Positions 27,401-35,610 of a DNA stretch of 64,000 nt are shown piece by piece. The notes below the pieces were generated by a model, which did no database searches, was not told where the DNA came from, and saw only the letters and a program-made list of their open reading frames with translations. The position numbers were made by a program, and so were the translations under genes. Within the stretch, counting starts at the first letter, position 1; each line of letters begins with the position of its first letter. The DNA is from Mucilaginibacter mali (GTDB lineage Bacteria; Bacteroidota; Bacteroidia; Sphingobacteriales; Sphingobacteriaceae). The stretch covers positions 2,976,001-3,040,000 of the forward strand of contig NZ_CP054139.1 of the NCBI RefSeq assembly GCF_013283875.1. Reading direction: 5' to 3'.

Positions 27401-27515
27401 CCACCGTACCGGTAACATTGGTTTGCGCGAAGGCGCCGGTAACCAGGCTGAATAGCAAGAACAAGAGCAGCAGACGGATCCGCGTACCCTGGTTTAATTG
27501 TAAATTTAAGTTCAT
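24480..27515 (-). CDS. SusC/RagA-family TonB-dependent outer-membrane transporter
   Basis: The 1011-residue protein has a signal peptide (LLLLFLLFSLVTGAFAQ, cleavage about 30). A carboxypeptidase-D-like domain follows (about 33-105, TGTVVDTKGVTIPGVTVTVKG), then LGEVVVVGYGTT (109-120), a plug and a beta-barrel ending GVNVSF. It pairs with the SusD gene that follows. The inositol oxygenase gene lies upstream on the same strand with a 62-base gap, so the three may form one transcript under the divergent LacI-type regulator. The imported glycan is unknown; see the findings for an inositol-linked candidate. Confidence 0.95.
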   Translation of the reverse strand: MNLNLQLNQGTRIRLLLLFLLFSLVTGAFAQTNVTGTVVDTKGVTIPGVTVTVKGTAKAASTNIDGKFSIAAKAGDVLVFTGVGYTTKDVTVTSAKEYKITMAEANTALGEVVVVGYGTTTRETLSSAITTIKPGDLNKGAISDVGQALQGKVAGLNITASGDPNKPAAVIMRGASTVNSPGAPFYVIDGIPGADIAAIAPADIASIDVLKDAAATAIYGNRAASGVIMVTTKRGKKGASQVTYSGYFGAEKVSNTLDLMNADQLRSFISANSAAFSPNDDKGANTDWMKAIERSTAYSHNHNISLSGGTDHSTYSASLNYFKKQGILSESSLERVIGRLNLEQYALNDNLKFSLNVSNSSSNSINEPLQNIVLLQAAKHSPVSPVYNADGSYFENLNNTGYFNPLAIVGNSQDETKYNVLLGSFNTQVKLPFNFTYNVNLSYQRTTSNHGEYYGSYFSKYPTSNFYNNPDPGIGIAHTLIGSLFGSNGSALRYNLENTTKTLETFLAWNKKLGDHSFEAVLGYSYQDNTIGDGFQASSTNFPTDYTGFSNLTLGNPYAISSYRINLGNDLTYSKYLMISDFARLNYNYKDKYLVQGSIRRDGSSIFGANNHWGYFPSVGLAWRVTQEDFMKNQALFSDLKVRASYGETGNSAGIGAYTGQLFYVAAGTYYNNGVQTAAYAPYQGSNPDLKWEKTATKNIGVDFSVLNNKLSGSIDVYDKNTTGMLFRYSVSAALVPGGSIVANGGSINNKGIELTLSASPVNGKNFNWSSNVSLAYNKNKITSLRSPYANGDSVRYSDPEGAGQTNATLQLLKVGYPLGQFFTLKYAGKDASGNSQFYKRDGSTTTAPGIGTDYFYLGNAQPSVIMGWNNTFRYKNFDLNVFLRGTFGNKIFNATRADLSNTAGAATSNILNSAANDKISDTRNSYYSDRYIENGSYVRLDNATLGYNFKNPFKNVSNIRIYTSGNNLATITGYKGIDPEINQGGVAPGIDYNNFYPKTRTFLFGVNVSF

Positions 27516-27577
27516 AGTTTGGTTAAAATTTGGTTCATAATTGAGTTTAATTTATTTGGGTGGTTTGTTTGGTATGG

Positions 27578-28468
27578 TTAAAATTTAAGTGTCGGCGGCA
27601 GGTATTTGGCCACAAGCGCCTCGTAATAAGGCTTCAGTTCGGCCCAGCTTTTTTGGTTGGGGTTCTTAGAATACAGATCGTACGGGTTGAAAAGGTTAAC
27701 CCATTTAAACATCTCGTGATCATGGTCGCTCATCAGGTGGTTATAAGCGTTTTCGCGGTGCTGCGAGTAAAATGAATGGTAGCGTAACATGTACAAACCG
27801 GGCTCGGGCAGGTAATCTTTCATCATATGGTAAACATATTCGTCGTGCCCCCATGACATGTGTACATTATCTAAACCGCAATTGCGTTTGTAAACGCCCA
27901 TTTCGGTACTGTAAACGGGATCGTAACGATCCGGATTATCCTCAAAAAACTCGGGATAGACTATCTTATCAGAAAAAGCGCATCCTACCGGAAAGGTATC
28001 GCCAACTACGGCCCATTGTGGCTGGCCGAAAAGGCATAGTACTTTACCCATATCGTGTATCAAGCCAACCAGTACCATCCAATCGGGGTGGCCATCGTTA
28101 CGTATCGCTTCCGATGTTTGCAACAGGTGCTGCATCTGGTCAAGATCGGTATCCGGGTCAGAATCATCCACCAACTGGTTTAAAAAATCAAAAGCGTCCC
28201 AAATGGGCATCTCCTTTTTATCGAAGCTTAAATACTCCTGTTTTTTCTGCATTACGTAATCGTAAGTCTGATATTTATGGTTAATGCGGTAAAACTCTTT
28301 TACACCATCCTTTTCGGTTCCATCGTAATCCCTAAAATCCGCTTCTTTTTTATCCTCATTGATAGTTGAAGGATCGGGATAACGTTTTAATACGTCATTA
28401 TCCCAATCTTCCAGGCTGGCAAGTGGCGCAAAATTTTCGTCCGGTTGGTTGTTTTTGTAAATGTCCAT
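27578..28468 (-). CDS. myo-Inositol oxygenase (MIOX)
   Basis: The 296-residue protein aligns by eye over its whole length with the eukaryotic MIOX family. Shared segments include [75 protein letters not shown] and FNPYDLYSK. All six di-iron ligands expected from the family are present: H114, H138, D139, H208, H231 and D264. MIOX opens myo-inositol with O2 to give D-glucuronate, in the cytoplasm; no signal peptide is seen. It is placed directly upstream of a SusCD pair and divergent from a LacI regulator, which suggests that the imported ligand or a breakdown product contains inositol. Identity is near certain; the pathway link is inference. Confidence 0.96.
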   Translation of the reverse strand: MDIYKNNQPDENFAPLASLEDWDNDVLKRYPDPSTINEDKKEADFRDYDGTEKDGVKEFYRINHKYQTYDYVMQKKQEYLSFDKKEMPIWDAFDFLNQLVDDSDPDTDLDQMQHLLQTSEAIRNDGHPDWMVLVGLIHDMGKVLCLFGQPQWAVVGDTFPVGCAFSDKIVYPEFFEDNPDRYDPVYSTEMGVYKRNCGLDNVHMSWGHDEYVYHMMKDYLPEPGLYMLRYHSFYSQHRENAYNHLMSDHDHEMFKWVNLFNPYDLYSKNPNQKSWAELKPYYEALVAKYLPPTLKF

Positions 28469-28614
28469 ATGACAATAATTTTTAATGACAGAAATTGACT
28501 TGTTTATATATATTTGACTTACGGTAAAGTATAGTGGATTGTACGCAACAATTGGTTTACGTATCTAAATTAGACAAAAGGGTACCTATGTTTTATTGAT
28601 GCCCTGATAAAAAT

Positions 28615-28634
28615 TTACTTAAACGATTAAGTAA
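28615..28634. promoter_or_regulatory. Strong candidate LacI-type operator
   Basis: TTACTTAAACGATTAAGTAA has perfect 8-base arms (TTACTTAA/TTAAGTAA) around a central ACGA. The central CG is typical of LacI/GalR-family operators. It lies 46 bases before the LacI-type start codon, between that gene and the divergent inositol oxygenase. Autoregulation and control of the inositol oxygenase-SusCD unit are likely but unproven. Confidence 0.65.
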
Positions 28635-28679
28635 GATGGATTATTTTACTGCCCTGATTAATTATAGAAACTGTTTTTT

Positions 28680-29693
28680 ATGAGTGGCATCACTATAAAA
28701 TTATTAGCCGAAAAGTTAAACTTATCTACTGCTACCATCTCTAAAGCACTGGGAGACAGCCATGAAATAAGCGATGCTACCAAACAGCGCGTATTAAACC
28801 TTGCCCGTGAACTGAACTACGTACCCAACGCCTACGCCGGCAGCCTGCGCCGCAACGTAAGCAAAACCATAGCCGTGTTAGTGCCCGAAGTTGCTGATAG
28901 CTTTTTCTCGCTCGCGCTGAACGGCATTGAAGAAGTAGCCCTGGCAAAAGGTTATCATACTCTTATTTATTTAACCCATGAAAAGCTGGAACGTGAACAG
29001 GCCATTTTAAAAGCATTGGCCGGAGGCCGTGTAGATGGCGCCATTATGTCGGTTACGGCCGAAACGAATATTTACGACCATATACAGGAGTTTAACCGCC
29101 AATTGCCGGTGGTGTTCTTCGACCGGGTTTGCGAAGAGATAGATACAGCTAAAATAACTACCGACGATTACCAATGCGGTTACAATGCCACCCAGCATTT
29201 AATTGAAGCCGGTTGCCGTAAAATAGCTATTCTGTCTATCCCCAATAATAACCTCTCTATTATTTGCGAACGGATAAAAGGTTTTAAAGCAGCCCTTGCC
29301 GATAATGGGCTAAACGCCGAAGACGGCGATATTCTTTATTGCCCCGAAGAACCGGGCGACAGCTACAATTTTATTAAAGAGATCATGTTTAGTGGTAACC
29401 CGCCCGATGGCATAGTGGCCACAGTTGAAAAACTGACCACCGATATTTACCTCGTATCGCAGCAGTTGGGGATCAATATTCCTAAACAGTTAAAAGTGGT
29501 ATGCTTTTCTAACCAGGCATCGGTAAATATCCTTACGCCATCGCTTACTACCATTACGCAGCCTGCTTTTGAAATGGGCAAGGCAGCTGCTACAGTGCTG
29601 CTAAAATCGCTTAGGAATAACGAGTTAATTATGAAAGAAGAAAGCATGGTGATACCATCAATCCTGATGGCGCGGGGTTCATCGGTGGGGTAA
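28680..29693 (+). CDS. LacI/GalR-family transcriptional regulator
   Basis: The 337-residue protein has an N-terminal LacI helix-turn-helix and hinge (residues 3-58: ITIKLLAEKLNLSTATISKAL, then RELNYVPNAYAGSLRR). A periplasmic-binding-protein-like effector domain follows (KTIAVLVPEVADSFFSLALNGIEE, then GRVDGAIMSV, VVFFDRV, LTTITQPAFEMGKAAA). Such proteins sense a sugar or sugar derivative. It is divergent from the inositol oxygenase and the second SusCD unit, with a well-formed LacI-type palindrome in the shared region. It most likely controls that unit and itself. The effector cannot be read from sequence. Confidence 0.92.
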   Translation: MSGITIKLLAEKLNLSTATISKALGDSHEISDATKQRVLNLARELNYVPNAYAGSLRRNVSKTIAVLVPEVADSFFSLALNGIEEVALAKGYHTLIYLTHEKLEREQAILKALAGGRVDGAIMSVTAETNIYDHIQEFNRQLPVVFFDRVCEEIDTAKITTDDYQCGYNATQHLIEAGCRKIAILSIPNNNLSIICERIKGFKAALADNGLNAEDGDILYCPEEPGDSYNFIKEIMFSGNPPDGIVATVEKLTTDIYLVSQQLGINIPKQLKVVCFSNQASVNILTPSLTTITQPAFEMGKAAATVLLKSLRNNELIMKEESMVIPSILMARGSSVG

Positions 29694-29740
29694 AGCAGGC
29701 CGATAAAAAGCTGGGGACCGTGCGCTTCCCTCCCACAGGA

Positions 29741-29805
29741 CAATGTCATTAAGTTAAGAGATCTTCATTTCAAAAGCATCGTTTAAAGTGGTCTGTGGGG
29801 GACAC
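29741..29805. repeat. Left half of a palindromic repeat interrupted by an IS
   Basis: CAATGTCATTAAGTTAAG (29741-29758) is matched, inverted, at 31474-31491 (17 of 18) and, directly, at 62143-62160 (18 of 18). Its inner part GTGGTCTGTG (29788-29797) would pair with CACAGACCAC on the other side of the IS. The rest of the gap from the LacI stop (29694-29740) shows nothing recognisable. Confidence 0.65.
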
Positions 29806-31410
29806 CATAGCCGTTAACTTAAGGATTTTCAGAAAGATTTTTTTTGAGATAGTGGCGTGAGATGGCTCCGCCGGTGGGCGAAACCTATTAGATTTTCCCA
29901 TATTTGTTTGATTATTTTTTATTAAAAAGGGCGGTTTGTTTTCGAGGCAATTACCGCCCTTTTCTTACATAAAGATAACTTTTTTTTGAAAAAAGGTGTC
30001 ATTTTCTTCGGGAAAAGCTCCTTTTATCTTCAGCCGCGACGCATTTGTTGATGGCATTATCACGCCCTTACAGGACAGTATTACTAATACGCTTGATCGC
30101 GACAAACTTGATGTGTTTGCGCGGCAAAGCGGATTTCTGCAACGGAGGTCCAAGCTTAAACCCGACGAGTTTATCGATACATTGATGTTCAGTGGTCTTG
30201 ATCATGGGCAACTCAGTTTGCAGGACTGCTGCAACGACCTGGCCCGGCAGCACCAAACCGCTCTTAGCAAAGTCGCATTACATAAGCGGTTCAATTCAAA
30301 GAGCCTGAACTTCCTCAAGCTTGTGCTGGCCGAACAACTCTCATCCAGGCTGAATATCAAAGGGACGGACGACTGGCAGCCGTTTTCACGGGTAGTGATC
30401 GCCGACTCCTGCAAGTTTTCTCTGCCGGCACAATGCAAGGATGACTATCCCGGTTTTACAAACTTCGGCAATGTATCATCCATTATGAATATCCAATATG
30501 CTTTTGATATCAAAAACGGGGATTGGGAAAACCTGGAATTGACCAGGGCTACCGAAAATGACCAAAGTCATTCCAAAAAAACACTGCACCGTATTGGCAG
30601 GGGGGAGTTGCATATCTGCGACCTGGGCTTTGTTACTCCATCATACCTCAGAAAAGTGGTGAGTGAACAAGCCTTTTTCCTCAATCGCTTACATCCGCAA
30701 TGGAAACCCCTGCAGCATGGTTCGGGCAAGCCTGTCGATTGGGCGGCGCTCCACCAAAAAATGAATCGCAGCGGGAAATTGCAGTTCGAAACAATGGTTA
30801 CTATCGGAACCGGGGAGGATGGCTTCAACTGCCGCCTGATCGCTGTTCCCGTACCGGAACAGGTATGGGCCGAACGGATACGGATAGCTCAACAAAGAGC
30901 CAAAAGCCAGAAGGTCGCTCTTTCCGATGAATATAAGTCTCGTTGCCGGTTCAGCATATTTATTACAAATACGCCGATAACCACCCTTAAAGCCGCGGAA
31001 GTCATTCAACTATATCGTTTAAGATGGCAGATCGAACTCGTGTTCAAGACCTGGAAATCGCTGCTTGCCATCCATAAGGTAAGGGCTGCCAGGACTGAAA
31101 GGCTGGAGTGTCAACTGGTCGCCAAATTTATCTGGATATTTATCAACTGGAAGATATTCCGCTTTGTCGATTCCGTCATTCGGAAAAACCAGCCGGCCTA
31201 CGCCCTTTCCATTTGGAAATTCTTTAAACATACCCGCCTTAATAGCCAAGTCATCAGAAGTGTGGTTGCCGGTGAATTACCATTAAAAGATTGGTGGGAA
31301 AGGTTCCTTTTTCCAATTATAAAAAGTCTGTTGATCGAACCGAAAAAAGGAAAAAAGGCAGCTTTTGAAATTGTCTATGAGGTCTTTAAGAACTTAAGTT
31401 AACGGCTATG
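29806..31410 (+). mobile_element. IS4-family insertion sequence with intact ends and target duplication
   Basis: The 1605-base element is bounded by perfect 18-base inverted repeats, CATAGCCGTTAACTTAAG at 29806-29823 and its complement at 31393-31410. It is flanked by an exact 11-base target duplication GTGGGGGACAC (29795-29805 and 31411-31421). It carries one transposase gene. Perfect ends and duplication suggest recent insertion. The target was the loop region of a palindrome. Confidence 0.93.
29996..31402 (+). CDS. IS4-family DDE transposase
   Basis: The 468-residue frame begins at a GTG at 29996; another start nearby is possible. DDE features of the IS4 group are seen: the first Asp in VVIADSCKFSLP, the second in ELHICDLGFVTPSYL, and the YREK-like block YRLRWQIELVFKTWKSLL with the catalytic Glu. 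The frame is intact and ends 8 bases before the right end of the element. It has no link to neighbouring glycan genes beyond insertion. Confidence 0.92.
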   Translation: MSFSSGKAPFIFSRDAFVDGIITPLQDSITNTLDRDKLDVFARQSGFLQRRSKLKPDEFIDTLMFSGLDHGQLSLQDCCNDLARQHQTALSKVALHKRFNSKSLNFLKLVLAEQLSSRLNIKGTDDWQPFSRVVIADSCKFSLPAQCKDDYPGFTNFGNVSSIMNIQYAFDIKNGDWENLELTRATENDQSHSKKTLHRIGRGELHICDLGFVTPSYLRKVVSEQAFFLNRLHPQWKPLQHGSGKPVDWAALHQKMNRSGKLQFETMVTIGTGEDGFNCRLIAVPVPEQVWAERIRIAQQRAKSQKVALSDEYKSRCRFSIFITNTPITTLKAAEVIQLYRLRWQIELVFKTWKSLLAIHKVRAARTERLECQLVAKFIWIFINWKIFRFVDSVIRKNQPAYALSIWKFFKHTRLNSQVIRSVVAGELPLKDWWERFLFPIIKSLLIEPKKGKKAAFEIVYEVFKNLS

Positions 31411-31497
31411 GTGGGGGACACAGACCACGGGGAATTTTACCCGGTGCCTGTGTCCTCACAGGCACACTAAAAGCTTAGCTTAATGACATTGCCCGTA
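31411..31497. repeat. Right half of the interrupted palindromic repeat
   Basis: It includes the second target copy, then AGACCAC completing the inner palindrome, a hairpin GTGCCTGTG/CACAGGCAC (31444-31465), and the outer arm at 31474-31491. The 30 bases 31468-31497 match 62137-62166 in the opposite orientation with one difference. From 31498 to 31714 the sequence is AT-rich and holds no gene that I can see. Confidence 0.65.
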
Positions 31498-31714
31498 GGG
31501 GCATTAAAAGACGTGTCCATACGGTAGCCCACAAATAGGATGTAAGGAGGGGGTTTACTACCCTAAAAAACACCAAATAAAAAGGTTAACATGTTTTTGT
31601 TTGAATTTTTAATTAAACTACTGATAGTCAATAATTTAACATTAATTTTTAGCCAAATTATGTTACATTGTGTTAACCTTTTTTTAAGCAGGTGGTCGCC
31701 CTCAAAAACTATAC

Positions 31715-33187
31715 TTACTTATACTCCTTAATCGCCGGTAGCTTTCCCGGGAAAGCTGGTTCGCCCGCTAAGCCTTCAGTTTTCAAGCCTACGACGCCAT
31801 GGCTTTCCAACACATGTTTATAATACTCCGGCCTATTAGCGCCCCATTTTACCGAACTGTTACGGATAGTGATATTGGTAGCATTATCTAAATAAAAGCC
31901 CGATGTGCTGCCAGCCAGCAAGCCATCAACCCTGGCCGGGCGGCGATCGTAGATGCCACCAGTTATGCCCGTAGTTTTATTGATATGCAGGTCTACCTGG
32001 TCGAAAGTGATATCGGTAACCTTATCGGCCGATTCGGCGCCTACGTAAATGCCGTTCTCGCTTACGCCTTTAATATTGCTGAAATAAATGCGGCTTACCG
32101 TACCTACGCTGCCCTCGGTCTTACCCTTGGGGAAGCGCCAGTTGGCATCCTTATTATTACCGTTAGCCCGCCTGAACGCGGTCACATAGACCGGCTCGGC
32201 CTTACCCCACCATACATCCGAGAACAGGTGCGCGTCGACCACGATGTTCGAGAATATTACATCGCTCACCGTGCCCTCGTCCCTGTTCTGTATGCCTATG
32301 CCGCGGTTACTGGCCCGGATCACGCAATTGTTCACCACTACGTGACTAATGCGGTCCATATTCTCCGATCCGATCTTGATCGAGCAGGAGCGCGAGGTCA
32401 TGGTGCAGTTGCTTACGGTGATATTCTCGCAGGGGCCAAATTCCTCGTACTCCCGGCGGTTCTTCAGGCAAATACAGTCATCGCCCGATTCGATATAGCA
32501 ATTGCTGATGCGTACGTTCTTGCTATGATCAAGGTCAATGCCATCGCTGTTGCGCACTTTCAGGCTGTTCAGCAGGGTGATGTTATCTATAGCTACATCG
32601 TTGCAGCCTACTAAATGCACCGTCCAATAAGCCGAGTTACGGATCTGCAGGTCACGGATACGGATATTTTTGCCGCCCACTATGGTAAGCAGGTGCGGCC
32701 GCGGGTCGGTGATGTTGAAAGGCTTCAGCACGTACGAGTCTTCCAGTTCGGCACCCATAAAAGATATGCCATTACCATCCAGTGTGCCAGTACCGCTAAT
32801 GGTTACGTTCTGCAAATTCTCGCCGCCTATCCATATCGTACCCTCGCCCCTGTTGCTGCGGAAAGCGCTTTTTTTGTACACGTCTTCATTGGGGTTGGCC
32901 AATACGCGGGCGTTCCCCTCCACCACAAATTCAATGTTCGATTTAAGGTCGAACGGCCCACTCATAAACGCTTTCCCGGCCGGTACGATCACGCGACCGC
33001 CACCGGCCTTATTGCAGGCATCTATGGCCTTTTGTATGGCCGCGGCATTGTCCTTTTTCAAACCGGCAATGGCACCGTACGATGTGATGTAAAAGTCGCG
33101 CGATGCCGCCGGCCTGCTTTGCGCCGACGCAATGGTGCTGATGAACAGCGTTAAAAGTATATAGCGTTTAAATAGCTGCTGTAACAT
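31715..33187 (-). CDS. GH28-like right-handed beta-helix glycosidase (polygalacturonase family)
   Basis: From the ATG at 33187 (the frame extends upstream without a good start) the product is 490 residues, with a signal peptide ending TIASAQ. It shows GH28 layout: an opening DFYITSYGAIAGLKKDNAAAIQKAI, GPFDLKSNIEF, ISGTGTLDGNG, NSDGIDLDHSKNVRISNCYIESGDDCICLK (the NxD and DD acidic motifs) and SIKIGSE for the R/K-I-K block. The usual G-H-G motif of polygalacturonases is replaced by SRSCS, so substrate may differ from pectin. It starts 2 bases after the GH92 stop, so the two are one operon. It would act in the periplasm or outside the cell. Confidence 0.82.
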   Translation of the reverse strand: MLQQLFKRYILLTLFISTIASAQSRPAASRDFYITSYGAIAGLKKDNAAAIQKAIDACNKAGGGRVIVPAGKAFMSGPFDLKSNIEFVVEGNARVLANPNEDVYKKSAFRSNRGEGTIWIGGENLQNVTISGTGTLDGNGISFMGAELEDSYVLKPFNITDPRPHLLTIVGGKNIRIRDLQIRNSAYWTVHLVGCNDVAIDNITLLNSLKVRNSDGIDLDHSKNVRISNCYIESGDDCICLKNRREYEEFGPCENITVSNCTMTSRSCSIKIGSENMDRISHVVVNNCVIRASNRGIGIQNRDEGTVSDVIFSNIVVDAHLFSDVWWGKAEPVYVTAFRRANGNNKDANWRFPKGKTEGSVGTVSRIYFSNIKGVSENGIYVGAESADKVTDITFDQVDLHINKTTGITGGIYDRRPARVDGLLAGSTSGFYLDNATNITIRNSSVKWGANRPEYYKHVLESHGVVGLKTEGLAGEPAFPGKLPAIKEYK

Positions 33188-33189
33188 AA

Positions 33190-35508
33190 TTATTTGCTTA
33201 GTGATGCAGGTTGTTGTTGTTGGGCACCTGTGCCCCAGTTGCCAGGCTTGTCGGTCAGCCATATTTCCAGCAGGCCGCCATTGGTGATCATGCTGTGGGT
33301 GATATAGTTTTTGCTATATGGCTTGTGGTTATACTTTACCGATGCGATATAAAGCGCGCCTGCCGATGCGCGGTGTGTAATCACGCTAAAGTTCTTACCA
33401 TAAGTTAAACCTATGCGGTAACTATCGAACAAAGGTGTACTTAACAGATACTGGCCACACACCGGGTCCAACGGGTAAAAACCCAGCGCGCCGAACACAT
33501 ACCAGGCCGACATTTGCCCCGCGTCATCATTACCGCTCAGGCCGCCGGGGCCATCGCTGTATTCATCTTCCAATATCTGTTTCACCCGCGCCTGCGTTTT
33601 CCATGGCGATGCGGTGAAGTTGTACATAAAAGGTATCTGGTGCCCGGGTTCGTTACCGTGCCAGTACTCGCCGCCATCAAACAATTTATCAAGCGACGCT
33701 TCCAGCTTATCGTTGCCGCCCATCAGGTTGGCCAGCCCCTGCACATCCTGCGGAACGTAGAACGTATACTGCTGCGGTGTGCCCTCGGTTATGTAAGGTT
33801 CTTTATGATTGCCTTTAAATGGCTGGTACCAGCTTTTATCGGTATGCCTGCCCCTCACCATATTTACTGCCGGATCGAACACATTTCGGTAATTAAAGCT
33901 GCGGGCGGTAAGGGTTTTATAATCGGCGGTCTTATTTAAGCCACGGGCTACTTGCGCTACGGCATAATCATCATAGGCATACTCCAGCGTACGGCTCACC
34001 TGCTCTTTTTTATGGAAAGCATCCTGCACCGAATCTTCCATCGGGATATAACCATATTGCAGGTATGATGTTAATGCGCGGCGGCCCTTACCATCTTTAT
34101 ACACGGCCGTCGATGGCGTTTCAAAAGCGTTTTGGCGCATCAGGCGGTAAGCCTCATTCACATTGTAATTACGGATGCCTTTGGTATAAGCCGAGGCGAT
34201 AAAGGCCGAAACGTGATCGCCGATCATGGCAGCCGTATAACTGTTCCAGCAAGGGAATATGGGTAGCCAGCCACCCTGCTGCCCTTTTAGTATCATGGAG
34301 TTAACACAGCTATTGATAAGCGATGGCTTCAATATCTCGAACAGCGGCAACTGCGCCCGGTAAATATCCCACATCGAAAAATCATCGTAATATTCGCCGC
34401 CTTTCAGGTGCTGCAACTGGTAATTACCGGCAAATTGCGGGTAGATGCCATCCACATCGTTAAACAGCCGCGGGTGCTGCATGCTGTGGTACATCGAGGT
34501 GTAGAAGATTCGTTTATACTGTTCGTTGCCGGTCTGTATGCTTACTTGCGATAGCGCCTTTTGCCAAACGGCCTTGTTCTTTGCTACCAGGCCGTTGAAA
34601 TCCCAGCCCTGCATCTCGGCATTTAAATTACGCAGCGCCCCAGCCAAACTACTGAACGATGTGCCTACGGCAATGCGCACCTGTTCGCCCTTATTGAGTT
34701 TGAAACCAATGTATGCACCCATATCCTTGGCGCTGTGCAAGCTATCGGCGTGTATCACATCGGCACCTTTGTAAACACCATGGGTGCTGAACGACCTGTC
34801 TGTCTTGATCACAAAGTAACCGTTAAAACCGGCAGGATTGCCCCAGCCCTGGTAAATACGGTGGGCCGGATTGTAACCCCATATCAAACCTTTTTTGGCA
34901 TCTACCTTAACAAAACCTTCGCCCCTGTCGCTATTGGGGGTGATAAGGAGGTACAGGCTATCGGCCTTTTGCGCGGTGAATTGCAGCATACCACTGCGCC
35001 GGGTGGCGGTTATTTCGGTGGTCAGGCTGTAGTCCGGCAAGTGCACCCGGTAATAATTGGGGGTGGTCACTTCATCTTTATGCGAAAAGGTAGCGCGATA
35101 TTGGGCAGCGATGGTCTTTAATTTACCGGTGATGGGCATAATGGTGAGGCTGCCATAATCCTGCGTGCAGGACCCGCTTAACCAATGCGTAGCACGGAAG
35201 CCGGTCAGTTTTGTGTCGGCGTATACATAAGGCGGCGCGCATTTATTTTCGGTTTGGCGGGTCTCGGCCGTCCATTGGGTCATGGCAAAAGGCAAGCCCA
35301 CCGCCGGGATGGTATTAGCATTCAATTCGGTGCCGGCACCATGTTTCAACGCGGCCCTTGTAGTAGACGGCGCGGTACCCGCCAGTGGCTGCACATAATG
35401 CACCACATCCTGGGCGTGTACAGTACCAACTAAAACCATGCCTGCATAACTAACAGCCAATAATATTTTACACCTCAATTTTTTATAGATAGTGATGCCC
35501 ACGGCCAT
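33190..35508 (-). CDS. Divergent GH92-family glycosidase (alpha-mannosidase-like)
   Basis: The ATG at 35508 gives 772 residues with a signal sequence (hydrophobic LLAVSYAGMVLVGTVHAQ). GH92 signatures in the C-terminal catalytic domain are clear: MWDIYRAQLPLFEIL, GGWLPIFPCWNSYTAAMIGDH, RTLEYAYDDYAVAQ, EPGHQIPFMYNF and GNDDAGQMSAWYVFGALGFYP. The N-terminal region is unusual: the common PGATVPFG segment is replaced by an extended ALKHGAGTELNANTIPAVGLPFAMTQW. This suggests a distinct GH92 subfamily. Partnered with GH28 in a two-gene operon. A LacI-type palindrome lies about 90 bases upstream. Confidence 0.88.
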   Translation of the reverse strand: MAVGITIYKKLRCKILLAVSYAGMVLVGTVHAQDVVHYVQPLAGTAPSTTRAALKHGAGTELNANTIPAVGLPFAMTQWTAETRQTENKCAPPYVYADTKLTGFRATHWLSGSCTQDYGSLTIMPITGKLKTIAAQYRATFSHKDEVTTPNYYRVHLPDYSLTTEITATRRSGMLQFTAQKADSLYLLITPNSDRGEGFVKVDAKKGLIWGYNPAHRIYQGWGNPAGFNGYFVIKTDRSFSTHGVYKGADVIHADSLHSAKDMGAYIGFKLNKGEQVRIAVGTSFSSLAGALRNLNAEMQGWDFNGLVAKNKAVWQKALSQVSIQTGNEQYKRIFYTSMYHSMQHPRLFNDVDGIYPQFAGNYQLQHLKGGEYYDDFSMWDIYRAQLPLFEILKPSLINSCVNSMILKGQQGGWLPIFPCWNSYTAAMIGDHVSAFIASAYTKGIRNYNVNEAYRLMRQNAFETPSTAVYKDGKGRRALTSYLQYGYIPMEDSVQDAFHKKEQVSRTLEYAYDDYAVAQVARGLNKTADYKTLTARSFNYRNVFDPAVNMVRGRHTDKSWYQPFKGNHKEPYITEGTPQQYTFYVPQDVQGLANLMGGNDKLEASLDKLFDGGEYWHGNEPGHQIPFMYNFTASPWKTQARVKQILEDEYSDGPGGLSGNDDAGQMSAWYVFGALGFYPLDPVCGQYLLSTPLFDSYRIGLTYGKNFSVITHRASAGALYIASVKYNHKPYSKNYITHSMITNGGLLEIWLTDKPGNWGTGAQQQQPASLSK

Positions 35509-35596
35509 TGTTATAACAGTATTGTTAAATCTATAATTGCTGCACGAATGTATTAACAATAGTACTTTTTGGTTATAGCTGGTTAATATTTAATTA

Positions 35597-35610
35597 CGAA
35601 ACCGTTTTCG
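35597..35610. promoter_or_regulatory. Possible LacI-type operator before the GH92-GH28 operon
   Basis: CGAAACCGTTTTCG is an imperfect palindrome (12 of 14 positions symmetric) with a central CG, 89 bases upstream of the GH92 start. Its arms differ from the site at 28615-28634, so a different LacI-type protein would be expected. The rest of 35509-35895 contains no gene that I can support. Confidence 0.35.

Noticed and set aside
16394..28468. Simple heparan sulfate utilisation locus
   Set aside because: GH89, HGSNAT-like and sulfatase genes would fit, but no heparin lyase or unsaturated glucuronyl hydrolase (GH88) is present, and inositol oxygenase would be unexplained.
35597..35610. Second site for the LacI protein encoded at 28680
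   Set aside because: The arms differ from the site at 28615-28634, so common control cannot be claimed.
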